Source: Trinickia dinghuensis (lineage in GTDB: Bacteria; Pseudomonadota; Gammaproteobacteria; Burkholderiales; Burkholderiaceae). From it: a stretch of 64,000 nucleotides of DNA. How positions within the stretch are numbered: position 1 is the first letter of the stretch; each line of letters starts with the position of its first letter. The notes under the pieces are model-generated. The model made no database searches and was not told where the DNA came from. It worked only from the letters and a program-made list of their open reading frames with translations. Made by a program: the position numbers and the translations under genes. Below, one piece after another: positions 34,133 through 42,303 of this stretch. Where the stretch lies: the NCBI RefSeq assembly GCF_003367175.1, contig NZ_QRGA01000006.1, forward strand, positions 186,001 to 250,000, written 5' to 3'.

Positions 34133-34357
34133 CTAGCCCCTCGGCCCCGGTTGGAAGCGCTGCGAGGCACGATCGGCCTCCGCTTCCTTCAGCACGGGTT
34201 CCAACTTGTCAGTAGCTCGGTTAAGCCACTGCTGCGCCTGCGCGATGTTTTCTCGGCTCGGCAGCACCCCGATGTTCAGGTACCCCAACAAGCGAGCCGC
34301 GTGGTTGCCGGAATCTTGCAGATCCCGAACCGCGTCGATGTTGTCGTCCAATGCCAT
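34133..34357 (-). CDS. hypothetical 74-aa protein
   Basis: A small soluble acidic protein beginning MALDDNIDAVRDLQDSGNHA, all helical in appearance, without signal or membrane segment. It lies in series between a small membrane protein gene (10-base gap) and the exported 165-aa protein, in the same direction, which supports it as a real gene. No family was recognised. Confidence 0.5.
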   Translation of the reverse strand: MALDDNIDAVRDLQDSGNHAARLLGYLNIGVLPSRENIAQAQQWLNRATDKLEPVLKEAEADRASQRFQPGPRG

Positions 34358-34367
34358 GTGTAAGCCT

Positions 34368-34694
34368 CTATTTGTGTTCCGCGCCGATCTCCGCGCCCTG
34401 CTCGGCGCTACGCGTCGCCTGCCCGGATGCGTTCCATCCCGAGCGCGTTGCGGCGGCGTCGATCGCCAAGACCCGCACCCGCCATCGTCTAACCTCTCTT
34501 CTGCTCGGGCTACCCTCCGCCGACAGGCTCGCCGTCACGAACGAGCGAGCCGCGCCGTTCGACGCCGCCAGTGTTCTCACGGCGTCGATTTCGCGTGAGG
34601 AAGCCGGCCATGCGTCAACGATGCGCGCGGCAACAGTCAAGACGATTAGGACTACGAAAAAAATTTCCCCGTATCCGAGGCGCAAACGTTTCAT
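34368..34694 (-). CDS. small bitopic membrane protein
   Basis: A 108-aa protein with one N-terminal membrane helix (GEIFFVVLIVLTVAARIVDA) and a charged, Arg/Ala/Ser-rich remainder expected on the periplasmic side. The ATG at 34694 lies 2 bases after the preceding stop; the longer open frame upstream overlaps two other genes. No family was recognised. It is part of the run of small membrane and secreted proteins between the bactofilin and the putative effector pair. Confidence 0.5.
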   Translation of the reverse strand: MKRLRLGYGEIFFVVLIVLTVAARIVDAWPASSREIDAVRTLAASNGAARSFVTASLSAEGSPSRREVRRWRVRVLAIDAAATRSGWNASGQATRSAEQGAEIGAEHK

Positions 34695-34696
34695 CT

Positions 34697-34951
34697 CTAA
34701 GAAGCGCAGCGCGCCAGACCGAATACCTGCCAACAAACCGTCAATCCCGCGGCGCCGACGGTCCAGACGATGGCCACGAGCGTGCGCATGACGCGCGTCA
34801 ACGTCGCGTCGTCGACCGCGCCGCGATAAAACGCCTCGACGTGCTCGCAAATGAACAGCACGTGAGGAAAATGCCACTGCGACAGGACTGCGCAAAGCAC
34901 GCTCCAAACCGCGAGCGCGCTCCAATATTTCAAGGTGAAGCGAGATTGCAT
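34697..34951 (-). CDS. small two-helix membrane protein
   Basis: An 84-aa protein with two hydrophobic segments (YWSALAVWSVLCAVLSQW and LVAIVWTVGAAGLTVCWQVF) separated by a short acidic loop, so it likely forms a membrane hairpin. It starts 2 bases after the bactofilin stop (a TTG at 34957 is an alternative start overlapping it) and ends 2 bases before the next gene. No family was recognised. Confidence 0.5.
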   Translation of the reverse strand: MQSRFTLKYWSALAVWSVLCAVLSQWHFPHVLFICEHVEAFYRGAVDDATLTRVMRTLVAIVWTVGAAGLTVCWQVFGLARCAS

Positions 34952-34953
34952 GG

Positions 34954-35709
34954 TCAAGCGGCACGCTCACGGGTATCGGCAGCGGATCCCACCGCGCGCA
35001 GGCCGGAGATTTCCGCGCGCGGCGGTTCGACCTGCGTGCTGTCGTCGCCGCCGCCAATCACATTCGGTACGACCCGAATCAACACGCCGTTGACCGTTGC
35101 GCCTTCCTTGATGGCGATAGTCGAATACTCGATGTTGCCGTGAACGACGCCCGTTTCGAGCAGCACGACGCGATCGGCGAAGATATCCCCTTCGACCGTG
35201 CCGCCGATCACAGCGGTATGCGCCCGAAGCACGCCGTGAATGCCGCCCGTCGCGCTGAGCACCACCTGATGATCGCCCGTTTGGGTGACGTTGCCTCGTA
35301 CGACGCACTGCAGGACGATGCTCTCTTCGATCTCGAGATCGCCCGTCAATTGCGCGGCCGCGGGCATCACGGTGCCGATATCGGTGGCTTTGGCGCGAGT
35401 CGGCAAGCCATCGGACAACGACTGCTGCGGCCTCGGAGCCGCGCCGGTAGCCGTTTGCGCGGGCCGCGGCGCCGCACCGTGCTCGGTTCGGGGCGAGATT
35501 CCCATGGATTGAGAACGCATCGCCGGCTGCGCGGATTGCACGGGTTGCTGCGCTTGAGATGCCGGGACCGGCTGAGGACGTTTGCCTTGCGCGGGTGCGG
35601 GCGCATCGGCCGTCGCGTCATTCACGGACTGCATACGGGCTGCCGGTACGGTACGCTTCGCCAAGCCGATACCGAGCGCTACGCGCACAAGAAAGCCGGG
35701 TTCGTTCAT
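34954..35709 (-). CDS. bactofilin-domain protein
   Basis: A 251-aa protein with a Pro/Gln-rich N-terminal region of about 110 residues and a bactofilin-type right-handed beta-helix from about residue 115 to 215, seen as regularly spaced hydrophobic turns (TGDLEIEESIVLQCVVRG, GGTVEGDIFADRVVLLETG, VHGNIEYSTIAIKEG). Bactofilins polymerise without nucleotide and scaffold membrane-linked machines. One encoded within a type IVB operon suggests a role in placing or anchoring the apparatus. The ATG at 35709 follows the stop of the DotF-like gene by 7 bases. Confidence 0.75.
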   Translation of the reverse strand: MNEPGFLVRVALGIGLAKRTVPAARMQSVNDATADAPAPAQGKRPQPVPASQAQQPVQSAQPAMRSQSMGISPRTEHGAAPRPAQTATGAAPRPQQSLSDGLPTRAKATDIGTVMPAAAQLTGDLEIEESIVLQCVVRGNVTQTGDHQVVLSATGGIHGVLRAHTAVIGGTVEGDIFADRVVLLETGVVHGNIEYSTIAIKEGATVNGVLIRVVPNVIGGGDDSTQVEPPRAEISGLRAVGSAADTRERAA

Positions 35710-35716
35710 CGGGACC

Positions 35717-36484
35717 TCAGTTCGTAACATTGAGAATGCGTCGATTCGTGACGATCGAGCGGCTGACCGGGTCGACGGCAACGATGGTTTCGCCCGGTGC
35801 AAGCGCCTGGCCGACGGCGAGCTTTTGATTGCCGATCTGGATGACGCCGTTACCGAGGCCCGTCAGGTTCAGCGATTGCGCCGAGATGGTCTCGACGGGC
35901 AGCGAGGCGACGTCGACCTGCGCGGTGCTCTTGGCCGCATCGAGCGCGGGACGAACCGCCCTAGCGCTCGCCGCCACGTCGGCAACCACTTCATGCGACG
36001 CCCGCGATGCGCTGGCCGCCTTTTCCAAGGCGTCGATCTTCGATTCAACCGCTTGCAATTGAGACGACAGCGCGGCGATTTGCTGCCGGCTCGTATCGGC
36101 GACCGATCGCCAAGCTGCCGCTTGGGTACTGCGCTGCGCGCGCTCTTGCTGCAGCAAGTCCGTCACCTGTGCAAGCTTCGATACGGCCGAGTCGCTCGCC
36201 GTGCTGCCAATACCAGCGTCGCTGGCGGTACTCGACGTGCCTGCGCCGGCGGCGGCATTCGCAGCACGCGCGCGAGGAACGGATGCCGAACGCACAACGG
36301 TCGGATGCATTACCGCCATCGGCGCCTCAAAAGCGCCGTAATGCTGATAGGCGCGCCAGCCGCCGAATCCCGCGGCGGCAATCGCCGCTGCGATCAGCAA
36401 TCGCCCGGCCGCGGTCAACTCGACGGCGTTCGTCTCGCGTCTTCCGCTATCGACCGCCCCTGCGTTTTGCAGTGTGTTTTCCAT
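35717..36484 (-). CDS. DotF/TraP-like bitopic membrane protein (second copy-like)
   Basis: A 255-aa protein with a cytosolic N-terminus (about 25 residues), one membrane helix (AAGRLLIAAAIAAAGFGGW), a periplasmic coiled coil (AALSSQLQAVESKIDALEKA) and a small C-terminal beta domain (QIGNQKLAVGQALAPGETIV onward) resembling the end of the DotF/TraP-like protein at 8803. It is the first gene of the operon with the bactofilin and the putative effector pair, 60 bases downstream of a perfect CGTAT-N10-ATACG site. Relationship to DotF is suggested by architecture, not by clear sequence identity. Confidence 0.6.
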   Translation of the reverse strand: MENTLQNAGAVDSGRRETNAVELTAAGRLLIAAAIAAAGFGGWRAYQHYGAFEAPMAVMHPTVVRSASVPRARAANAAAGAGTSSTASDAGIGSTASDSAVSKLAQVTDLLQQERAQRSTQAAAWRSVADTSRQQIAALSSQLQAVESKIDALEKAASASRASHEVVADVAASARAVRPALDAAKSTAQVDVASLPVETISAQSLNLTGLGNGVIQIGNQKLAVGQALAPGETIVAVDPVSRSIVTNRRILNVTN

Positions 36485-36544
36485 TCGTGCCTCGACCTCT
36501 CTTGTCGCGCCAAAGGGGCGCATATCGCACGTCGAATCTAATTT

Positions 36545-36564
36545 CGTATCGAATGCATCATACG
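36545..36564 (-). promoter_or_regulatory. CGTAT-N10-ATACG inverted repeat, promoter region of the bactofilin/effector operon
   Basis: Perfect arms CGTAT (36545-36549) and ATACG (36560-36564). On the minus strand the site reads CGTATGATGCATTCGATACG, 60 bases before the ATG at 36484. This places the operon that ends with the lipase under the same apparent control as the secretion machine. Confidence 0.6.
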
Positions 36565-36655
36565 CAATGAAAAATATGAAAGCAAGCGGATGTTGGCGCC
36601 CGTGCGAGACGCTCGCGGTCCCGGCCGCGTCGCCGGCACACTCGACGCACGAGTG

Positions 36656-36683
36656 GCCCCGTGCATCGGTACGATGCCGGGGC
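36656..36683 (-). terminator. strong hairpin after the 36706 gene
   Basis: GCCCCG/CGGGGC and GCATCG/CGATGC form a 12-bp stem with one bulged T and a 3-base loop. It lies 22 bases beyond the stop of the minus-strand gene at 36706. There is no T tract, so it may be a terminator or an mRNA 3' end structure. Confidence 0.5.
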
Positions 36684-36705
36684 GCTTGTGGGACGGGCGA
36701 GCGAG

Positions 36706-37314
36706 CTAAACGACGATTTCGATGTCGGGATGAAAGCGCGCGGAAGCGCGTTCGATCATCGGATACCCTACGCGGAACGACGTCGCAGTCAGGGGCTTGT
36801 CGTGGTAGCCCGTGATGACGGGGTGCGTGACGAGATGGATGTGGCGGAACGGCTCGAGTTCGAGCAGACGCGGCAGCAAGTCGGGCCGGCGCGCAACGAA
36901 ATCCGCGGGCTTCGTCCATTCATAGCGCGTCTTGGCACGCTGCCCTTCGTCGTCGACGACCCATTGCTGCCAATACTCGGCAATCCATGCAATCAACTCT
37001 TTCGAGGCCCGGAAGAGGTTGAGCACGTCATGATCCTTGACGAGTTCGGGAGGCAGCACCTTAGGATAGAGCGGCAACTCGAAACCGACGAGCAGATCGA
37101 CGACGATCATCTCGAGCCGCTTCGAATCGGCATATTGCCGCGCGTACATCATGCTCTCCATCCGCTGATGCCCGGAGAGGCCCGTCATGTAGCCCGATAT
37201 GCGCCGAGCCAGCGGGACTGTGATCTCAGAGACGTTCAGCGTCGCCGGTAAATTGCCCGGCTTATGGAACACCACCACGCTAACGTCGATGCCTGGACGC
37301 TTAGCCTTTATCAT
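36706..37314 (-). CDS. hypothetical protein of the T4SS locus
   Basis: A 202-aa soluble protein beginning MIKAKRPGIDVSVVVFHKPG, with no signal peptide, membrane helix or recognised catalytic motif. It is rich in Arg, Pro and aromatic residues (IAWIAEYWQQWVVDDEG). It follows the HTH-type gene at 37326 by 11 bases and is probably co-expressed with it. I do not recognise a family. A hairpin at 36656-36683 ends the unit. Confidence 0.6.
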   Translation of the reverse strand: MIKAKRPGIDVSVVVFHKPGNLPATLNVSEITVPLARRISGYMTGLSGHQRMESMMYARQYADSKRLEMIVVDLLVGFELPLYPKVLPPELVKDHDVLNLFRASKELIAWIAEYWQQWVVDDEGQRAKTRYEWTKPADFVARRPDLLPRLLELEPFRHIHLVTHPVITGYHDKPLTATSFRVGYPMIERASARFHPDIEIVV

Positions 37315-37325
37315 TCGCTCCTCGT

Positions 37326-37844
37326 CTAGTCATCCTTGCGCCACGAGCCTCGTGCCAGCGGATCGCGTATGCCCTGCCTCGCCGCGACATCGCGTGCGAT
37401 CGTTTCGAGCACCTGGCGCTTCTTTTTGCCGGATTCCGTCGGCAATCGATCGGTGGCCTCGATGAGCCGCTCGACCGGCTTGCTGATGCCGCCCTGCCCG
37501 CCGTCCCATCGATATGAGGCTGCCTTCTCCCGCCCATGCGTGGTCGCGAACAGCGCCTTGTCCGTCGGATTGTCCGGGTCGTAGCCGAGATCGACCATGT
37601 GTTGCCGGATGTTGATGACGCGCCGGATCGGAATCGTCGACGGATTGCGCTCATAGAAATCCAACAAAATGCAAACGGTGTTGTCGGCCAGCACCGTCGA
37701 CGGATTTTTCTGAAGCGCAGTCCATTTGGCTCGCTGCAGACCGAAGATTTCGCACGCCGAACTGATCGAGAGGCCGTATTTCACACGAAATTTTTCGAGG
37801 TCGAGTGCGAGGATCGGTGTCGCTGCACTGTTTTTTTGCGTCAT
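37326..37844 (-). CDS. HTH-type putative DNA-binding regulator of the T4SS locus
   Basis: A 172-aa protein whose N-terminal 70 residues look like a helix-turn-helix (LEKFRVKYGLSISSACEIFG, then LQRAKWTALQKNP), followed by a basic C-terminal part with a KKKR cluster. The ATG at 37844 is chosen; the open frame reaches 37868. Its promoter holds the TGTAT-N10-ATACG copy of the locus-wide repeat with an overlapping TATAAT. It is a candidate regulator of that repeat, together with the XRE protein at 13210. The HTH assignment is moderate. Confidence 0.6.
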   Translation of the reverse strand: MTQKNSAATPILALDLEKFRVKYGLSISSACEIFGLQRAKWTALQKNPSTVLADNTVCILLDFYERNPSTIPIRRVINIRQHMVDLGYDPDNPTDKALFATTHGREKAASYRWDGGQGGISKPVERLIEATDRLPTESGKKKRQVLETIARDVAARQGIRDPLARGSWRKDD

Positions 37845-37921
37845 GGCGCAAGCATCGTGAAAACGCATTCGAACCCTGATCTTGCACTACTGCAAATCAT
37901 GCGGCGCTCCCTGTTCGATTA

Positions 37922-37941
37922 TGTATCCGCCACATTATACG
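37922..37941 (-). promoter_or_regulatory. TGTAT-N10-ATACG inverted repeat with overlapping TATAAT, promoter of the 37844 regulator
   Basis: Nine of ten arm positions match the locus-wide repeat. On the minus strand it reads CGTATAATGTGGCGGATACA, including TATAAT, 77 bases before the ATG at 37844. The same TATAAT placement is seen at 10108-10127. Confidence 0.55.
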
Positions 37942-38029
37942 CATCCGCGCCGTTGAGTTGAACATGATCGGCACGGACAGATCGGCCATATTCCTATGAA
38001 CAAAACGTCTTCACGCGGGTGGGCGTGCC

Positions 38030-38572
38030 TCATCGGGACCGCCACGCAACCGCATGCCCCCGTACGTCGGTATGGATGAAGTCGCGCATATAGAAGCCGA
38101 CCCCGCCTTGCTGAGACAGATAGGCCAGACGCCCCATGTACTCGCTCGAAATCGACGGCGTGCTGAAGTCGCCAGCGCGAAAGACGAGCTTCTCGTCGGG
38201 CAGATGATAGGAGGCCAAGGCGCCTTCGTAATAGGTGTTCGTCCCTTTCGTGCGCAAGCCCGAGTGAATGTCGAACCGGACGTGCCGTCCGTAGGCGGCA
38301 AGCCATGCCTGCATCCACGACCATTGTTGCAGAAGACGCCAAGCCGGCACGCCGACGATCCCCGCGCGAACGTCTCGCAACATCCAGGCGATTGCACGGA
38401 AGCCTTCGTCGGTCGAGTAGTCGATCGTCGCTTCGTCCGATCCGCGGCGCACCCACAGCAGCGTGGGCGGGGCGCCGGCCGCCTCCACGGCGGCACGGGC
38501 CGGGGTCATGAACGGCGCCATCCCCACGGCCGCCGCAAACGATTTGCAAAACGCACGTCGTCCTAGTATCAC
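38030..38572 (-). CDS. Tat-exported M15-type (DUF882/YcbK-like) peptidoglycan peptidase
   Basis: A 180-aa protein with a twin-arginine signal (GRRAFCKSFAAAVGMAP), cleaved near PARAA. The mature part has the M15A/YcbK layout: FDIHSGLRTKGTN, ASYHLPDEKLVFRAGDFST and GGVGFYMRDFIHTDVRG, giving the expected zinc ligands His, Asp and His. These enzymes cut peptide cross-links in peptidoglycan. It overlaps the dotL stop by 4 bases (ATGA at 38569-38572), so it belongs to the coupling-complex operon and probably opens the wall for the machine together with the two lytic transglycosylases. Confidence 0.8.
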   Translation of the reverse strand: MILGRRAFCKSFAAAVGMAPFMTPARAAVEAAGAPPTLLWVRRGSDEATIDYSTDEGFRAIAWMLRDVRAGIVGVPAWRLLQQWSWMQAWLAAYGRHVRFDIHSGLRTKGTNTYYEGALASYHLPDEKLVFRAGDFSTPSISSEYMGRLAYLSQQGGVGFYMRDFIHTDVRGHAVAWRSR

Positions 38573-41148
38573 GATTGACCTCGTTTCCCGGTGCCCGCCA
38601 TTGCCTCGATACGGGCCAGCAGTTCATGCAGTTCGCGCTCCGCCACTGCGACCGGCGGCTTCGACCAGGTGAGCTGGGCCGACACTTGCGCTTCGATCGT
38701 CCGCGCCGAAGCGCTCGGGTCGTGCCGTCCGAGCGCTACCTCGACCTCCGTGAGCCGATCGAGGGTTTCGTCGGTAAAGCCGATCGTCGCGGTTTCCGTT
38801 GTGTCCTTCCCGGCCTTCTCGCACAGCGGCGGATTCTGATAGAGCGCGTTGCGAGCCGGAGCCGGCCCGCTCGCGTGCGCCGCTGCATGTGCCGCCTCAT
38901 GCACCGTCTCCTGCAATGGAGCCTGCGCGGCAACGCTTGCTTCTGCGCGGCGACGTGCATCCGCGCGCACTTCGCCATCATCGACGGCCGTCGGCGCTTG
39001 CATTGGAGCGGCAGGCTTCGAAGTAGGCGGATCGCTCGATTCGCCGGCGATACGCCAGAACCGGCCGCGGTCATCGACACGGCTGGCCTTCATCGCCTCG
39101 ACGGCCGCGACGTAGTAGGCGATGCCGCGTTCGCTCGACGATGCGCCGCTCCCATTCGCTTGAATGTTACGGTATGTTTCACGAACGGCATCGACGATCG
39201 GATCCACGGTTCGCGGATAGGCGGGCGCTCGACCCGTGCGCAACATCTCCTCGATCCGGGCCGCCGAACTCGCTTTCCCCGGCGCTCGATTGCTCGCCCG
39301 CTTGCGCACCGGCAAATCGCCGAGCCGCGGACGATCGACCTGCAGGAATCGATTGAGACGAAACGGCAGCTTCGTCTTTTCGACCGAATGAAACCATGTG
39401 AAGCTGCGCGCTCGCGTGACTTGATCTTTGAAGATGAGCACGCCTTCCATCTCTTTCAGCGCCTTGAGTTCCTGCAGATCGATGCGGTCGCGCCGCTGAA
39501 TCGAGCCCGTCAGATTGCGCCGGTAATGCGCAGACGTGAAGTGGCTCGTCGCCCCTTCGAAGGAGCCAACTTCGACCGAAATCGATTCGCCGGCCACCTT
39601 CTTGAACACATCGAGCGTCTTGTCCGGATCCTCGAGCGCCAGCGAATACTTGATCTTCGTGTTGGCGATCATCGAATCGACTTCCTCCTTGTTATCCCCC
39701 TTAGCCATGGCGGCAATATCCTGCCCCGCCGCGATCATCATGAAGCCGAGACTGCGCGCCTGCGCGAACATCAGTGCGATCCCTTCGGCAAAGTAGTAGC
39801 CGAGCTCGTCCATCGTGATGATGTAGGGCGCAGGGGAACGCGTCGCTTTCGTATCGATGACCTCCGCGTACGTTCCTTCCAGCTTGTGACCGAGGTTCAT
39901 CGCCATCATGAGCCGGATACTCGACACGACGAGCTTGCCGAGGTTCGCCGCTTCCTGCGCCGACTTCTCGAGGGTCGGGATCATGACGACCAAGACACGG
40001 CGATTGAGCAGCACGTCCATCATGTCTACTTCGGAGTACTTATCTTTGAAGACAGAACCGTAAGTATCCGTGAGCATCGACAGCGTGCGCGCGTACTGTC
40101 CTGTCAGATAGCCGTGCTGATCCCAAACCGTTTGATCCCATTTCTCGGGCTTTTCGGCGTACTCGGCACGAAAACCAGGCAAGCCCGTCTCCAGATAAGC
40201 CTTGATCGGCAGGAACGCGAACTCGGGAATCTCGCCCCGCTTTCCCTTGAGGTATAGCTTGACGAGATTGGGCAGCGCGAGATATTCGCGGATGACGCCG
40301 ATCGACAGCGTCAAATTGCCCACGGCGCGCTCGTAGCAGAGCGTACGAATCAGCGCGTCCATCATGTTGACGGCCTTCTGCTGCCATTGCGCCCCGTCTC
40401 CCGTCGCCTTCGGCAACAGAGAAGACGAGAGTTGCGACAAGAAGTCGGGGCTGCCCTCGTACCAGGGATTCGTGCCGTTCGACGTCTTTTCCGTCGAACG
40501 CCGCTTGCCGTAGGGGTCCGCGCCGCCGGTCATGAAATTGAGCACGAGGTAGTCGTCCTCCCGCCCAACTCGCCTGCACAGCCCCCACACCGATGCATGC
40601 AGGCTCGAATCGGCCTTGCCGTCGGAGTAGAAGAAACCCGAACCCCAAGCCAGCGCGTTGAAACAGAGCGACAGCAACGTCACCGTCTTGCCCGAGCCGG
40701 TGGTGCCCATCAGCAGCATGTGCGTGCGCGCGTCGTCGTTCGTCGCCCAAAGCTCCTTCAGGTGCTCGTCGCGATCGCTCGATCGTTGGTTGCCGAGATA
40801 GAGAATGCCGTCGGCCGAGCGACGTTCGACCAGCTCGCCCTTGCCGTTCGGATTCGGTTTTTCGACGTCGAGCGTCGGGTCGATGCCGCCGAGATCCTTC
40901 GGGTAACGCATCGGCAACGTCTGCCGTTGCATCGCAAACCAAAGGTGGGTCAGCAGCATCGCAATCGTGATCGGCAGCCAGACGACGGCAAGCGCGCAGG
41001 CGGCCACCGCCATGCCGATCTGGAACCTTGCATAGTTGCGCGGTTCGAGCAGCCACCCGGCAAAGCGTTCGGACAGCGTGCGCGGATCCAGTGTGATCCG
41101 CTGCTGATCGATTTCCTGCCAGCGCGAAGGGCCGTATCGCTGCGCCAT
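38569..41148 (-). CDS. dotL: type IVB coupling ATPase DotL/IcmO (TrbC)
   Basis: An 859-aa type IV coupling protein. It has two N-terminal membrane segments (about residues 42-72), Walker A MGTTGSGKT near residue 147, a YIITMDELGYYFAEG Walker B region, and a C-terminal extension of about 250 residues rich in Ala, Arg and Pro where adaptor proteins bind in Legionella DotL. DotL recruits protein substrates to the channel and in R64 (TrbC) serves DNA transfer. It lies after the DotM and DsbC-like genes exactly as R64 trbA-trbB-trbC. No relaxase gene accompanies it. Confidence 0.92.
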   Translation of the reverse strand: MAQRYGPSRWQEIDQQRITLDPRTLSERFAGWLLEPRNYARFQIGMAVAACALAVVWLPITIAMLLTHLWFAMQRQTLPMRYPKDLGGIDPTLDVEKPNPNGKGELVERRSADGILYLGNQRSSDRDEHLKELWATNDDARTHMLLMGTTGSGKTVTLLSLCFNALAWGSGFFYSDGKADSSLHASVWGLCRRVGREDDYLVLNFMTGGADPYGKRRSTEKTSNGTNPWYEGSPDFLSQLSSSLLPKATGDGAQWQQKAVNMMDALIRTLCYERAVGNLTLSIGVIREYLALPNLVKLYLKGKRGEIPEFAFLPIKAYLETGLPGFRAEYAEKPEKWDQTVWDQHGYLTGQYARTLSMLTDTYGSVFKDKYSEVDMMDVLLNRRVLVVMIPTLEKSAQEAANLGKLVVSSIRLMMAMNLGHKLEGTYAEVIDTKATRSPAPYIITMDELGYYFAEGIALMFAQARSLGFMMIAAGQDIAAMAKGDNKEEVDSMIANTKIKYSLALEDPDKTLDVFKKVAGESISVEVGSFEGATSHFTSAHYRRNLTGSIQRRDRIDLQELKALKEMEGVLIFKDQVTRARSFTWFHSVEKTKLPFRLNRFLQVDRPRLGDLPVRKRASNRAPGKASSAARIEEMLRTGRAPAYPRTVDPIVDAVRETYRNIQANGSGASSSERGIAYYVAAVEAMKASRVDDRGRFWRIAGESSDPPTSKPAAPMQAPTAVDDGEVRADARRRAEASVAAQAPLQETVHEAAHAAAHASGPAPARNALYQNPPLCEKAGKDTTETATIGFTDETLDRLTEVEVALGRHDPSASARTIEAQVSAQLTWSKPPVAVAERELHELLARIEAMAGTGKRGQS

Positions 41149-41157
41149 GAACGTCGC

Positions 41158-42294
41158 TTACCGCGCGGCGGCTTGGATGCGGATCGCGCTGGCCGTCGCG
41201 CCCGCCGGGAACACGGCACCGTCGCCGTCGACGACGCGCGGGGTCGAATCGAAGCCGAGCGAATTGAACATCGCCATGTTCTCCTTCAAGCCCGCGTATC
41301 CTCGCTCGCAGTCTTCGCCCTCTACCTTATCGGTCGTCTTCGCGCGGCTCATCGTCTCGATCCATTTCTGCTTGTCGTCGGCCGCGCACAGAATCTGCGA
41401 GGCGATCGTCGCCGATCCGTGCTGGTACGCGACGGGAATGACGTAGATCGAGAAATCGCGAGACAAGTCGTTGATGTGCGCTTCGAATCGCCGGCAGGCC
41501 GGGCAGTTGGGGTCCGAGTAAACGTATAGCGTGCGCTTAGCCGGCTGATTGTCGAGTCCGAAATGGATCTGCGCCATCCCGTGAGCGCTTGTTTGCATCG
41601 CGGCGACGGCCGCCGATGTCGATGTCGATGCGGCGGTATCGGCCGGCGCGCTCGCCGGCGTAGATGCGAGTGCGAACGACGGTTCCGAAGGAAGCGCCGA
41701 TGCCAGCCCAATCGGCGACGCTTGACTTGCAGGCGACGCAGCAGCTGCAGCCGTCGCCGGCAGCGTCACCGCCGGAATGCCGAATATGCTCGGGTTTTGC
41801 TGCGCCAAGTGCGCGAGCTTGTTCAGGTCATCCAATGCCGCATTGTGCGAATTGAGAAACTGCACGCCCGACATCGACACGATGAAAATAAGAAACGGCG
41901 CCCCTGCCCAGCAGAGCAAGCTGCGCCAGAGACGCAATCCTCGTTGTGCAACCGCGGAGCGACGCAGCGCCGTCTCGATCATTCCGAGCGCTTGCTCGGC
42001 GTCCGCTTCGCTCGCGAAACGTTCGATCAGTGCGATTTTCTCTTCGCCGTCGACTTCGCTGATGAAGACGAGCCCGTGGTTCGCCGGCCCTTGCGCCCCG
42101 CCTTCGAGCGTCTGCGGCTGGCCGCGCGAAATCGAGAACGCCCCCGTCGCCGCCGTCGTCCCGCAGGCAAAACGCGTGCGCGTGGCGGCACGCAGATAGC
42201 CCGTCTTCGAGAACGATGAATACACCGTCCCATCGGCTTCGATCAGTACGACATCACGCGTGCGAGCCGCGCTCCGTTCGAATTTCAGTCGCAT
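41158..42294 (-). CDS. DsbC/TrbB-like thiol-disulfide protein of the coupling operon
   Basis: A 378-aa protein with a cytosolic N-terminal domain of about 135 residues, one membrane helix (APFLIFIVSMSGVQFL), an Ala/Ser/Pro linker and a periplasmic thioredoxin-fold domain with the active site NCPACRRFEAHIND and the cis-Pro region (FDSTPRVVDGDG). It resembles TrbB of R64, a DsbC-type isomerase, and sits in the same trbA-trbB-trbC order. It may fold the Cys-rich pilins and exported proteins of the locus. The extra cytosolic domain is unusual for DsbC-like proteins. Confidence 0.8.
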   Translation of the reverse strand: MRLKFERSAARTRDVVLIEADGTVYSSFSKTGYLRAATRTRFACGTTAATGAFSISRGQPQTLEGGAQGPANHGLVFISEVDGEEKIALIERFASEADAEQALGMIETALRRSAVAQRGLRLWRSLLCWAGAPFLIFIVSMSGVQFLNSHNAALDDLNKLAHLAQQNPSIFGIPAVTLPATAAAAASPASQASPIGLASALPSEPSFALASTPASAPADTAASTSTSAAVAAMQTSAHGMAQIHFGLDNQPAKRTLYVYSDPNCPACRRFEAHINDLSRDFSIYVIPVAYQHGSATIASQILCAADDKQKWIETMSRAKTTDKVEGEDCERGYAGLKENMAMFNSLGFDSTPRVVDGDGAVFPAGATASAIRIQAAAR

Positions 42295-42303
42295 AGGGGT
42301 TCC

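Noticed and set aside
38575-40257. A 560-codon plus-strand open frame opposite dotL
   Set aside because: A shadow of the DotL coding sequence.
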